A model generated the notes under the pieces. It was not told where the DNA came from. It was given only the letters and a program-made list of their open reading frames with translations, and searched no databases. This document shows, in pieces, positions 22,979 to 30,764 of a stretch of DNA of 35,965 nucleotides. How positions within the stretch are numbered: position 1 is the stretch's first letter; each line of letters starts with the position of its first letter. A program made the position numbers and the translations under genes. The DNA comes from Kiritimatiellia bacterium (GTDB lineage Bacteria > Verrucomicrobiota > Kiritimatiellia > RFP12 > UBA1067): positions 1 to 35,965 of the forward strand of contig JAKSOW010000022.1 of the NCBI GenBank assembly GCA_024405395.1, given 5' to 3'.

Positions 22979-25663
22979 ATGGCCAAGGGCGACACAAAGG
23001 CAGAAGTCAAGAAGCAGGGCACGTTTTCGCGTGCCTACCATTCGATTCGCACACGGTACTCCCTGGCCACGGCGATTTTCCTCCTGACCATCCTCGCCAT
23101 GTTCTATGTGGGCGGACGCATTGTGCTGGTGCATTTCCTGCGCGACACGGAGACGCTGGTGCAGGGCATTGGCACGAACATCTCGCGTCTCGTCAATCGC
23201 GATGCCGATCGCATGGGTCGAATCGCCGCCCAGGGGGCTGCGAAGTACGATGCGGCGGTGGAGGCCGCCCGCAAGCATGACATGGCCACATTGCTTGACG
23301 AGGCCTTTGGGCTCGACATTTCGCTAGTGGTGCGCCTTGACGATCAGGGCGCTGCCCTCGAGGGGCGAGTTACGGGCACCAAGGGAAATTCCTCTCAGCC
23401 CGTTTCGAGTCCCGACCTTGCCGCCTATGCCCTGAACTTCGCCGAATGGGCGCGTACGGCAGACCAAGGCAATGTCACACGTGCGGCTGGCATTCTCTCG
23501 GTGGGTGGGCGCACGCATTATGGTGCCCTGGCCCGCTGTCGCACGGGCGGATTCCTGTTGCTGGCAACGCCTTTTGACATGAAGTCCTTCGCCTTGCGCA
23601 TGAATGAAGGGCTGTCGGGCATGGAAATACGCCTGACCACAGCCGACCAGAAGACTTCCGCCGACCTTCCAGTGGTGATGCGGCCTTCGCCCCGTGCCGC
23701 CCCTGCCAGTACCTCCAGTTACGGTATCGTCCCAATGGTCTCGGAGGCCATCAACTTCTATTCCGGCGGCTTTTGGGAATTCAACACGCGTCCCATGGAA
23801 GCCGCGTTCACCGTGCGTGACATTGCGGGCAATCCCGTGTCCATGATTGCCGTGTCGTTGCCGCGTTCGCTATCCAACGTGACCACGTCGGCGATGAGCC
23901 GGCTCACGTTCTTCATCGCCATGGCGGGCATCATCCTCATTTTGCCGATTTTCTGGTTCCAGAGCCACATTCTGCTCAATCCGCTCACGCGGATGATTGA
24001 GAGCATACGCAGCATCGGGGAACATCACGACGACACCGACTGCCCGCGGCTGGTCTGGACGGGGAAGGACGAATTCGCGCAGCTGGCCATTTCCGTGAAC
24101 AGCATGCTGGAGACGCTTTCCCGCCGTGCCGTGACCGTGGCCCAGAGCGAATCGCGTCTGAAGGCGTTGCTTGCCAACCTGCCGGACGGACTTGTGGTCT
24201 TTGATCGCCGCCATCTTGTCGTGGCCGTGACGAAGCAGCCGGATGGCGTCAAGCCCGTGCCCGGGATTGTCGAAGGCTGTCCGCTGAACGCCTCCGCCTA
24301 TGAGGATGATGCGAGCCGGAAGCTTGGCCACGCCCTGGATGGCGTCTTGGCCGACGGCAAGAGCCGCAGCCTGAACCTCAACACGTCGGAGGAGGCCGGT
24401 GAACGCCGATCCTTCGAGTTGCGCCTTGCGCGCATGGATGAATTCTTCGTTCTCTCCTCCATCCGCGACGTCACTGCCGAGCAGGCCGAACACGATCTGC
24501 GCGTTGCCGCCGAGGGCAGTCTTGCGCGTCTGCGCAAGCAGGAATCCCTGTCTCTCCTTGCCGCCGGCATTGCGCATGACGTCAACAACGTTCTCGCGGT
24601 CGTGCTGAACACGATGGAGATAACCTGGATGGATGAAAAAGATCCGCTGATCACCTCGGCTCTGGACACCATTCGCGACGCCGTCAAGCGCGGTACCGGC
24701 ATGATGCGCGAACTAATGACCTTTGCGGGGGAGACCAAGATCAATCTTCGTCGGTGCGACCCCGCCGAACTCATCAACGCCGTCAGCCGTCTGGCCGCGG
24801 GCCCCTTGGGTGACAAGGTGTCCATCAACTATGTGCTGCCGGAAGGGCTTCCTGCCATTGACGCCGACCCCGACCAGTTCTGGCGCATCTTCTTCAACCT
24901 TGCGAAGAATGCAGCCGAGGCGATGAATGGGCAGCCAGGCGAGATCGCCGTCTCTGCCGACGTATTTGAGATGACGTCCGAGCTTGCTCCGTCGTTCACT
25001 GGTTCGCGCGCGTTGAAGCCCGGGCCCGGTGTGCTGTTCTGGGTGTCGGACAATGGTCCGGGCATTCCGCCAGAGGTCCAGAAGCGCATCTTTGATCCGT
25101 ATGTCTCCACGAAGGCCACGGGACATGGCCTTGGCCTGGCTATTGTCGCATCCATTGTGGCCGCGCATGGCGGTGGCATTTCCGTTCAGTCCGATCCGGC
25201 CGGGGGAACGACCTTCTCCATATTCATTCCCGAGTCCAAGCTTTCGGCGGACATCGAAGTGCCTGCCGCCGCCGATACGGGGAATACGGTGACGGGAGAT
25301 GTGCTGGTGGTGGATGACGACAAGGGGATCCTCATGACCTCGCAGATTTTGCTCAAGGCCCTTGGACATGTCGCACATGCCGCCGCTGATCCCGATACGG
25401 CGCTAGATGCCTTCCGCCGTTTCGCTCCGCGCCTTTCCTGCGTGATCCTGGATGCAAACCTCGCCAACTTCGATTCCGTGCACCTGTTGCGCGCATTGCG
25501 TCTCGCTGATGCCCGAGTACCCGTCATTGTGTCCTCCGGCGCTACCGCAGAGACGACAGCTGATATGTTCAAGGCACAGCCGTACAACGGTTTCCTGGCG
25601 AAGCCCTATACATTGGCCGAGATGAAGGCCGCGTTGGCCAAGTACGGCCGAGCCACGGCATGA
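22979..25663 (+). CDS. Membrane hybrid sensor histidine kinase with C-terminal receiver
   Basis: The ATG at 22979 follows AGGAG by ~7 nt and a TAGAAT at 22935-22940, giving 894 residues. TM1 is ~28-52 (SLATAIFLLTILAMFYVGG). A periplasmic sensor region spans ~55-305, and TM2 is ~308-332 (LTFFIAMAGIILILPIFWF). A HAMP-like linker and a divergent PAS-like segment come next. The phosphoacceptor His is H533 (LAAGIAHDVNNVLAVV). The HATPase has NLAKNAAEAM (N box), DNGPGIPPE and GHGLGLAIV. The receiver spans ~770-885: VVDDDKG, phosphorylated Asp D825 (VILDANL), SSG and Lys in AKPY. No DNA-binding response regulator is adjacent, so a partner or phosphorelay lies elsewhere. Its position just before the second glycan operon makes it a possible regulator of that operon; this is inference. 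Confidence 0.9.
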   Translation: MAKGDTKAEVKKQGTFSRAYHSIRTRYSLATAIFLLTILAMFYVGGRIVLVHFLRDTETLVQGIGTNISRLVNRDADRMGRIAAQGAAKYDAAVEAARKHDMATLLDEAFGLDISLVVRLDDQGAALEGRVTGTKGNSSQPVSSPDLAAYALNFAEWARTADQGNVTRAAGILSVGGRTHYGALARCRTGGFLLLATPFDMKSFALRMNEGLSGMEIRLTTADQKTSADLPVVMRPSPRAAPASTSSYGIVPMVSEAINFYSGGFWEFNTRPMEAAFTVRDIAGNPVSMIAVSLPRSLSNVTTSAMSRLTFFIAMAGIILILPIFWFQSHILLNPLTRMIESIRSIGEHHDDTDCPRLVWTGKDEFAQLAISVNSMLETLSRRAVTVAQSESRLKALLANLPDGLVVFDRRHLVVAVTKQPDGVKPVPGIVEGCPLNASAYEDDASRKLGHALDGVLADGKSRSLNLNTSEEAGERRSFELRLARMDEFFVLSSIRDVTAEQAEHDLRVAAEGSLARLRKQESLSLLAAGIAHDVNNVLAVVLNTMEITWMDEKDPLITSALDTIRDAVKRGTGMMRELMTFAGETKINLRRCDPAELINAVSRLAAGPLGDKVSINYVLPEGLPAIDADPDQFWRIFFNLAKNAAEAMNGQPGEIAVSADVFEMTSELAPSFTGSRALKPGPGVLFWVSDNGPGIPPEVQKRIFDPYVSTKATGHGLGLAIVASIVAAHGGGISVQSDPAGGTTFSIFIPESKLSADIEVPAAADTGNTVTGDVLVVDDDKGILMTSQILLKALGHVAHAAADPDTALDAFRRFAPRLSCVILDANLANFDSVHLLRALRLADARVPVIVSSGATAETTADMFKAQPYNGFLAKPYTLAEMKAALAKYGRATA

Positions 25664-25718
25664 CGTCGGGCCCAATGCCGAAGCCGCGCAAAGTGCGTTT
25701 CCTGTTAAGTGTGTCACC

Positions 25719-25748
25719 TTGACAGACGAGAAGGAAATGTGCTACTAT
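25719..25748 (+). promoter_or_regulatory. Promoter of the GT4-GT26 gene
   Basis: A consensus -35 TTGACA (25719-25724), 18 bp, TACTAT (25743-25748), then 8 nt to the ATG at 25757. It implies a leaderless or nearly leaderless mRNA, since no Shine-Dalgarno fits the ATG. Confidence 0.65.
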
Positions 25749-25756
25749 TCCCCCTT

Positions 25757-27553
25757 ATGTTTCCACATGGTGCAAAGATTCTTGTTGACGTGATTCCCTT
25801 CGACGGAGGTCGATCGGGAATCTCCCAATATGCACTCAACGTGGTACGCGCGCTGGCGGCGGCAGGGCATGATCTCACGCTGGTGACCGAACCTGGGGTC
25901 GCCGCGGAATTCTTTCCCGGCATGAAGGCCCTAGAGGCTCCGAAGTGGACGCGGCGCGCCGTCTTCTCGATGTTCTGGCATCTGTTTGCGTTACCGAGGC
26001 TTATCCGCAGGACGGGGTGTCATGCGATGCTGATACTGGCGGCGAATCGGCGTGCCCTATGGCGTTGCCCGTTGCCTACGGTAGGCGTGGTACATGACCT
26101 GTCGCAGTATCATGTGGCGGCGAAATATGATGCCTTCCGGATGTTCTACATCAAACGGGTATTGCCGCACTATGTGCGCAGGATGCATCGGGTGGTGGCC
26201 ATATCCAAGTCTACGGCTGCCGACTTGGTGAAGCACTGGGGCATTCCCGAGACCAAGATTTCGGTGGTCTATGATGGCTTCACGCCGCCGACATCAATTC
26301 AGGCCGCGAATGCGACGGCGGACATTGCACGCCGTTCGATTCTCTACATTTCGCGGTTGGAGCATCCCGGCAAGAACCATGTCGGACTCATTGAGGCCTA
26401 TGGCAAATTGCCGCGGGATCTGGCGGAAAAGCATCCGTTGGTGCTGGCGGGAGGCGATTGGAACGGCAGCGAGGCCGTACATGCGGCGGTGGCGCAGTCC
26501 CCCTATCGGGATTTCATTCGCCTGGCGGGATTTGTCCCGACTGCCGATCTGCCGCGTCTTTGGGCCGAAGCGGCGGTCTATGTATTTCCTTCGCGGTTCG
26601 AGGGCTTCGGGCTTTCGTTGCTGGAGGCCATGGCGGTAGGCGTGCCGACGGCCTGCTCGTGCACCAGTTCCCTCGGCGAACTTGGAGAAGGGGTGGCGGA
26701 GCTTTTCGATCCCGAGTATTCTGATGCCATCGCCGCGGCCCTGGTGAAGCTGCTGACCTCCGACAACACTGCGCGAATCGCCGCCGGCAAGGCGCGTGCG
26801 GCGGAATTCTCCTGGGCGCGCTGCGCACAGGGTCTCCTGGACGCGTTCCCGAAGGCCGAGGTGTTTGGCGTGCCGATTCACTGCGAGACCATGGAGACGG
26901 CGGTTCAGCAGATTGCACAGGCCCGTGACACGGCGCATCCGCATTTCTTTTCCTTCGTGAATGCACATTGCCTGAATCTGGCCTATTCGGATGGCGACTA
27001 CGTGGAGGTGCTCAAGAGGTGTGACCGCGTATGGCCTGACGGTACGGGGGTGCGAATGGCTGGGCGGCGGTATGGGTTCCCGGTGCCGGCCAATGTCAAC
27101 GGAACGGATCTCTTCCCGTTGCTTTCTGGGCGTGTTTTCCTATATGGTGCGGGTCCTGGCGTAGCGGAACGGGCGGCGGCGAATATCAAGAAAGCGCATC
27201 CGCAGATGGAGGTTGTGGGCACGGCAGACGGTTATGGGGATGAGCGTGCAGCCATAAGCACCATCAATCGTGTCGAGCCGGATGTCTTGCTTGTTGCCCG
27301 TGGGGTGCCGCTGCAGGAGAAGTGGATTGCCGCGCACCTTCACGAACTGCGGTGTGGCGCGGTTCTTGCGGTCGGTGGTTTGTTGGACTTCGTCTCGGGG
27401 CGTATACCTCGGGCGCCACATTGGATGCGGTGTTTGGGAATCGAGTGGCTGTATAGGCTCAAATGTGAACCTATACGCATGTTCCGCCGCTATGTAATCG
27501 GTAATCCGCTGTTTCTCTGGCGTCTGCGGCAAAGAAGCGGGGCCAGAAATTAA
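25757..27553 (+). CDS. Fused GT4 glycosyltransferase and WecG/TagA/CpsF (GT26) glycosyltransferase
   Basis: The 598-residue product joins two enzymes. Residues 1-~370 are a GT4 GT-B enzyme: ILVDVIPFDGGRSGISQYAL is the acceptor-side start, ISRLEHPGKNHVGLIEAY opens the donor domain, and FPSRFEGFGLSLLEAMA is the EX7E motif. Residues ~375-598 are a GT26 domain: VFGVPIHCETMETAVQQI, FSFVNAHCLNLAY, RVWPDGTGVRMAGR (catalytic Asp region), GVPLQEKW, and the typical end PHWMRCLGIEWLYRL, EPIRMFRRYVIGNPLF. GT26 enzymes usually add the second sugar to an undecaprenyl-PP-linked primer, so the fusion could add the second and third sugars. I start at 25757 because the promoter ends just before it. The phosphoglycosyl transferase lies two genes downstream. 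Confidence 0.85.
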   Translation: MFPHGAKILVDVIPFDGGRSGISQYALNVVRALAAAGHDLTLVTEPGVAAEFFPGMKALEAPKWTRRAVFSMFWHLFALPRLIRRTGCHAMLILAANRRALWRCPLPTVGVVHDLSQYHVAAKYDAFRMFYIKRVLPHYVRRMHRVVAISKSTAADLVKHWGIPETKISVVYDGFTPPTSIQAANATADIARRSILYISRLEHPGKNHVGLIEAYGKLPRDLAEKHPLVLAGGDWNGSEAVHAAVAQSPYRDFIRLAGFVPTADLPRLWAEAAVYVFPSRFEGFGLSLLEAMAVGVPTACSCTSSLGELGEGVAELFDPEYSDAIAAALVKLLTSDNTARIAAGKARAAEFSWARCAQGLLDAFPKAEVFGVPIHCETMETAVQQIAQARDTAHPHFFSFVNAHCLNLAYSDGDYVEVLKRCDRVWPDGTGVRMAGRRYGFPVPANVNGTDLFPLLSGRVFLYGAGPGVAERAAANIKKAHPQMEVVGTADGYGDERAAISTINRVEPDVLLVARGVPLQEKWIAAHLHELRCGAVLAVGGLLDFVSGRIPRAPHWMRCLGIEWLYRLKCEPIRMFRRYVIGNPLFLWRLRQRSGARN

Positions 27554-27639
27554 AGGTCTTTGGTATTTTGTGTGAAAATGTCCTTTTTAGGGAGTGAAAC
27601 GCAGGCTTGATTGTTCACAAGACTGAACAACGAGCTTCG

Positions 27640-27668
27640 TTGACTTCCGGGGTGATAAATGCTACAAT
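27640..27668 (+). promoter_or_regulatory. Promoter upstream of the DUF3089-like lipoprotein
   Basis: TTGACT (27640-27645), 17 bp, TACAAT (27663-27668). The ATG at 27732 gives a leader of about 57 nt. It probably drives the coupled genes 27732 to the right edge. Confidence 0.7.
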
Positions 27669-27731
27669 GTTTCCTCATTGCATTTCGCATAAAATGACAA
27701 TTATCGGCAAAATGATGGCTAGAGTTCACAT

Positions 27732-28349
27732 ATGATCTGTCTGTGTGCAAGAGCATCTGTTAGGTTGGCCTACACCCTTGGGGGGTGGGGCGTGTTGGTG
27801 TTGCTTTTGCTCTCGGTTGGCTTGACATCGGGGTGCTCGTCACCGCAGCCGTTCAAGAAACAGGAAAGCTGGCTCATCCGCGAAAATGCACGGCCGCATT
27901 ATTTTGCCCTTTACGATATTTTCTACCTGTCGCCGTCGAACTATGTGGGGACGGGCGACTTCCCCTATGCGGCGCACGGAAAGGCGTTGGAGGAGACGGT
28001 GAACCAGTTTGGCGTGCATACGCGCGTTTTTGCGCCGATTTATCATGATGCAAGGGATGTCGAAGAGGCGTTTGAATATTATCTCGACATGTACCACGGT
28101 AATGGATTGCCGTGGCCCATTAACGAAGATGACCGTCCTTTTGTCTTCATTGGAGAAGGTGAGGGGGCGAAGTTACTGTCTGATTTCGAGCAAAGCCAGC
28201 TGCGAAGGCTACGGCGAAAGGGTTTTCTCGGAGGATGGTATTCTCCCGAAACGAAGGGTGGGTTCGTCACGGATATATTGGCGCGCGAGGTGACCGATGC
28301 TGTGCGGGCTGAGGTCTACAAAAGGACGTGGGGGCGGGATGTCCAATAA
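27732..28349 (+). CDS. DUF3089-like lipoprotein lacking the catalytic Ser
   Basis: The 205-residue protein has a lipoprotein signal peptide with a good lipobox (LTSGC, Cys35). The mature part resembles the DUF3089 alpha/beta-hydrolase family: YDIFYLSPSNYVG is the usual DVFY-type start, VHTRVFAPIYHDA matches VYAP.YR.A, AFEYYLDMY is the helix before the nucleophile elbow, and RPFVFIGEGEGAKLL is where GHSQG is expected. Here that pentapeptide is GEGEG, so the nucleophile Ser is absent and esterase activity is unlikely. It may have become a binding or assembly protein for the polysaccharide. It overlaps the phosphoglycosyl transferase start by 11 nt. The family call is by pattern recall and moderately certain. 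Confidence 0.6.
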   Translation: MICLCARASVRLAYTLGGWGVLVLLLLSVGLTSGCSSPQPFKKQESWLIRENARPHYFALYDIFYLSPSNYVGTGDFPYAAHGKALEETVNQFGVHTRVFAPIYHDARDVEEAFEYYLDMYHGNGLPWPINEDDRPFVFIGEGEGAKLLSDFEQSQLRRLRRKGFLGGWYSPETKGGFVTDILAREVTDAVRAEVYKRTWGRDVQ

Positions 28350-29055
28350 ACCCCAAGACGAGCTTGAGGTTCTGGCGCAGGAGCTGGCGGCCCGAACGGG
28401 CGGCAATTGGCGTAGCGTCTGGCGCGCGCGTGCGTGGCATTTTACGGTCTGGTGTGCCTATGCCGTGAAGCGCAGCCTTGATGTTGTGGTGGCTGTTCTG
28501 GCCATTCTGATGCTTTCGCCGGTTTTTGTCGGTACCTATCTGGCGATCCGCCTGACGTCGCGCGGGCCGGCGTTCTTCTCGCAGACACGTGTCGGGCGTG
28601 ATGGTCGGCATTTTGCCTTCTACAAGTTCCGTTCGATGTACATTGACGCCGAGCAGCGAAAGGACGAGTTGCTGGCGCAGAACGAATCGAAGGACGGGGT
28701 GATCTTCAAGATGAAGAATGATCCACGCATTACCCCGGTGGGGCGAATCATCCGGAAATTCTCCATAGACGAACTCCCGCAGCTCTGGAATGTGTTGAAG
28801 GGTGACATGACGCTTGTGGGGCCGCGCCCTCCCGTTCCGCGCGAAGTTGCGCTTTATTCGCTTGAGGAGCGCAAGCGGCTGAACGTGATTCCCGGTATTA
28901 CGTGCCTTTGGCAGGTTTCGGGACGCAGTGACATTCCGTTCCAGGAGCAGGTGCGTCTGGACAAGGAGTACATCCGCACGCATGGTGTGTGGAATGACCT
29001 CAAGATTCTGCTCCGGACGATCCCGGCGATCATCTCGGGAAGGGGGGCATATTGA
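28339..29055 (+). CDS. Initiating phosphoglycosyl transferase (bacterial sugar transferase)
   Basis: From the ATG at 28339 the protein has 238 residues. A single N-terminal reentrant/membrane helix (VKRSLDVVVAVLAILMLSPVF) leads into AFFSQTRVGRDGRHFAFYKFRSM. Then come ITPVGRIIRKFSIDELPQLWNVLKG with the catalytic Asp-Glu pair, and MTLVGPRPPVPREV and PGITCLWQVSGRSDI. This is a complete monotopic PGT of the WbaP/PglC type that moves a phospho-sugar from a nucleotide donor to undecaprenyl phosphate, the first step of repeat-unit synthesis. It lacks the large N-terminal membrane domain of WbaP. It overlaps the genes on both sides (11 nt and TTGA), so it belongs to a tightly coupled operon. Confidence 0.93.
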   Translation: MSNKPQDELEVLAQELAARTGGNWRSVWRARAWHFTVWCAYAVKRSLDVVVAVLAILMLSPVFVGTYLAIRLTSRGPAFFSQTRVGRDGRHFAFYKFRSMYIDAEQRKDELLAQNESKDGVIFKMKNDPRITPVGRIIRKFSIDELPQLWNVLKGDMTLVGPRPPVPREVALYSLEERKRLNVIPGITCLWQVSGRSDIPFQEQVRLDKEYIRTHGVWNDLKILLRTIPAIISGRGAY

Positions 29056-30764
29056 AGGCGATCATCATTCCATATGCCGAGCGCGAGAAATGCTGGTGGG
29101 CGGATGAGTTTTTCCCTGGGCGCAGTCTGGCGTCGCTGCCGGTTTGCGGGAAGCCGATTCTGGAGTATCAGCTGGACGAATGCGCGAAGGCGGGTGCCGA
29201 GGAGGTACTTGTCCTGGACTGGGGCTATGACGTCGCATTCGCGAATCGACTGGGGAATGGTTCGCGCTGGGGACTCAAGTTGACCTACACAGGAGCGGAT
29301 GCAGGCACTACGCGTGAGAGCCAGATCAGCCGCCATGCGGGCTTCGTGGGGGCTGCCGATGTGAAGCTTATCCTCGAAAACTGCGTAGGGCCTCATAAGA
29401 TCGATTCGCTGGCCTCGTATTTTGCCGCCAATCTGGCGGTTCTCAACAATCCTGGAGACTTGGTTCTGCCTGGTTATTCGGCTGAAGCGGGTGTCTACGC
29501 CGGCATGAATGTGGTGATGCGGCCTGGGGTTGAGGTCGTGGCTCCGGTGGTGTTAGGCGACAATGTGCGCCTGGAACGCGGTGTGCACATATCGGGTGGC
29601 GTGGTCCTGGGCGAAGGTGCGATTGTGGACCGCCACACACGGCTCTCCCGAAGTGTCATCTTCAACGACACCTATCTTGGGGCCAACATGGATGTCGAGG
29701 GGAAGATTGTGGTGGGGCGCCGGGTCATCGACCCCGAGGCGGGCGTGTTTGTCGACCTCGAAGATGCGGGATTGTCCTCCGATCTCGAGAATGTGGCTGA
29801 GAAACCTTTGCCGGCGACTTTGGCGGACCTGAAGGAACGCCATTACACGGGCATTGGCGACCGAGTGGCGGATGCGCGCCTGGCCGAGGTCCTGGCGCTT
29901 ATCGCCAAAGACGTCGCGGCGATCAATCTGCCGAAGCTTCTTGGCGTTTATCTGGGCGGCGGCTATGGCCGTGGGGAAGGCGGAAGCCCCGTCTACAACG
30001 ACCTGGATTTCTTTGTCCTGTCGGATAATGCGAGCGAACAGGAGAAGGACGACAGTGCGGTGGCGCTTGACGTGGTGGCCATGCCCTATGCGCCACAGTT
30101 CTACGAGGGCTTTCACGCCGACTGCTGCCGCGCGAGGAATGTACGGGACTTCCGCAAGGATGAGGATCGTGTCATGATCCAGGAGTTCTTGCGTGGGTTC
30201 GTGCCGATCTTCGGAAGTGCCGAGTCACTGTTGTTTCTGCGTCGGCATGAACCATCGGAGCTACCGCTGACGGAAGCCACGCGTTACCTCGTGAATCGTG
30301 GCATGGGCCTGTTGCTGTCCCGTCGAAGCGGTGAGTCCGAGTTCACAAAAGTCAATGTCAACAAGGCCGTGCTGGGCGCCGGAGACGCCATGCTGATTTC
30401 GGAGGGGCGCTATGCCTGGGATGTGCGCGAGCGGGACAAGGCGTTGAACAATGCCCTCTACAGTCGCGCAGTCGCCTTTAAGCTCCACCCTGTAGGCAAT
30501 GTCGCTAGCTGGGAAGAGGCTGCTCACATGTGGATGGATACTGTGGATCGCATTCTGGCGACGCGGGCGAAGGATGCCATGCGCCGGACGCCGCGCAATG
30601 TGCTGCGCTGGCTCAAGCGGCGGCGTACGATTGGCGACCCCGCAACGTTTGGGATGGATGCCCTGACGCGCATTCTCCTGCCGATGCGTGGACTGCTGGC
30701 AGAAGGACGCGGCGGGCGACCGATTCCCTCCGAGATGATGAAGGACTGGGAGGTCTTCAATTGA
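29052..30764 (+). CDS. Three-domain fusion: NTP-transferase-like, left-handed beta-helix, MNT nucleotidyltransferase
   Basis: The 570-residue protein uses a TTG start (29052) that overlaps the previous stop (TTGA), with GGAAGGGGGG just upstream. Residues 1-~110 resemble a sugar nucleotidyltransferase (LPVCGKPILEYQLDECAKAGAEEVLVL) but lack the GxGTRxxP loop, so this part is probably inactive. Residues ~145-220 are hexapeptide repeats of a left-handed beta-helix (VVAPVVLGDNVRLERGVHI, VVLGEGAIVDRHTRL). Residues ~290-420 carry the pol-beta-type signature GGGYGRGEGG (302-311) and NDLDFFV with D317 and D319, as in minimal nucleotidyltransferases. The remaining ~150 residues are helical. It may transfer a nucleotidyl or phospho group to a sugar or protein in the glycan pathway; this is inference. 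I know no named family with this architecture. Confidence 0.7.
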   Translation: MKAIIIPYAEREKCWWADEFFPGRSLASLPVCGKPILEYQLDECAKAGAEEVLVLDWGYDVAFANRLGNGSRWGLKLTYTGADAGTTRESQISRHAGFVGAADVKLILENCVGPHKIDSLASYFAANLAVLNNPGDLVLPGYSAEAGVYAGMNVVMRPGVEVVAPVVLGDNVRLERGVHISGGVVLGEGAIVDRHTRLSRSVIFNDTYLGANMDVEGKIVVGRRVIDPEAGVFVDLEDAGLSSDLENVAEKPLPATLADLKERHYTGIGDRVADARLAEVLALIAKDVAAINLPKLLGVYLGGGYGRGEGGSPVYNDLDFFVLSDNASEQEKDDSAVALDVVAMPYAPQFYEGFHADCCRARNVRDFRKDEDRVMIQEFLRGFVPIFGSAESLLFLRRHEPSELPLTEATRYLVNRGMGLLLSRRSGESEFTKVNVNKAVLGAGDAMLISEGRYAWDVRERDKALNNALYSRAVAFKLHPVGNVASWEEAAHMWMDTVDRILATRAKDAMRRTPRNVLRWLKRRRTIGDPATFGMDALTRILLPMRGLLAEGRGGRPIPSEMMKDWEVFN

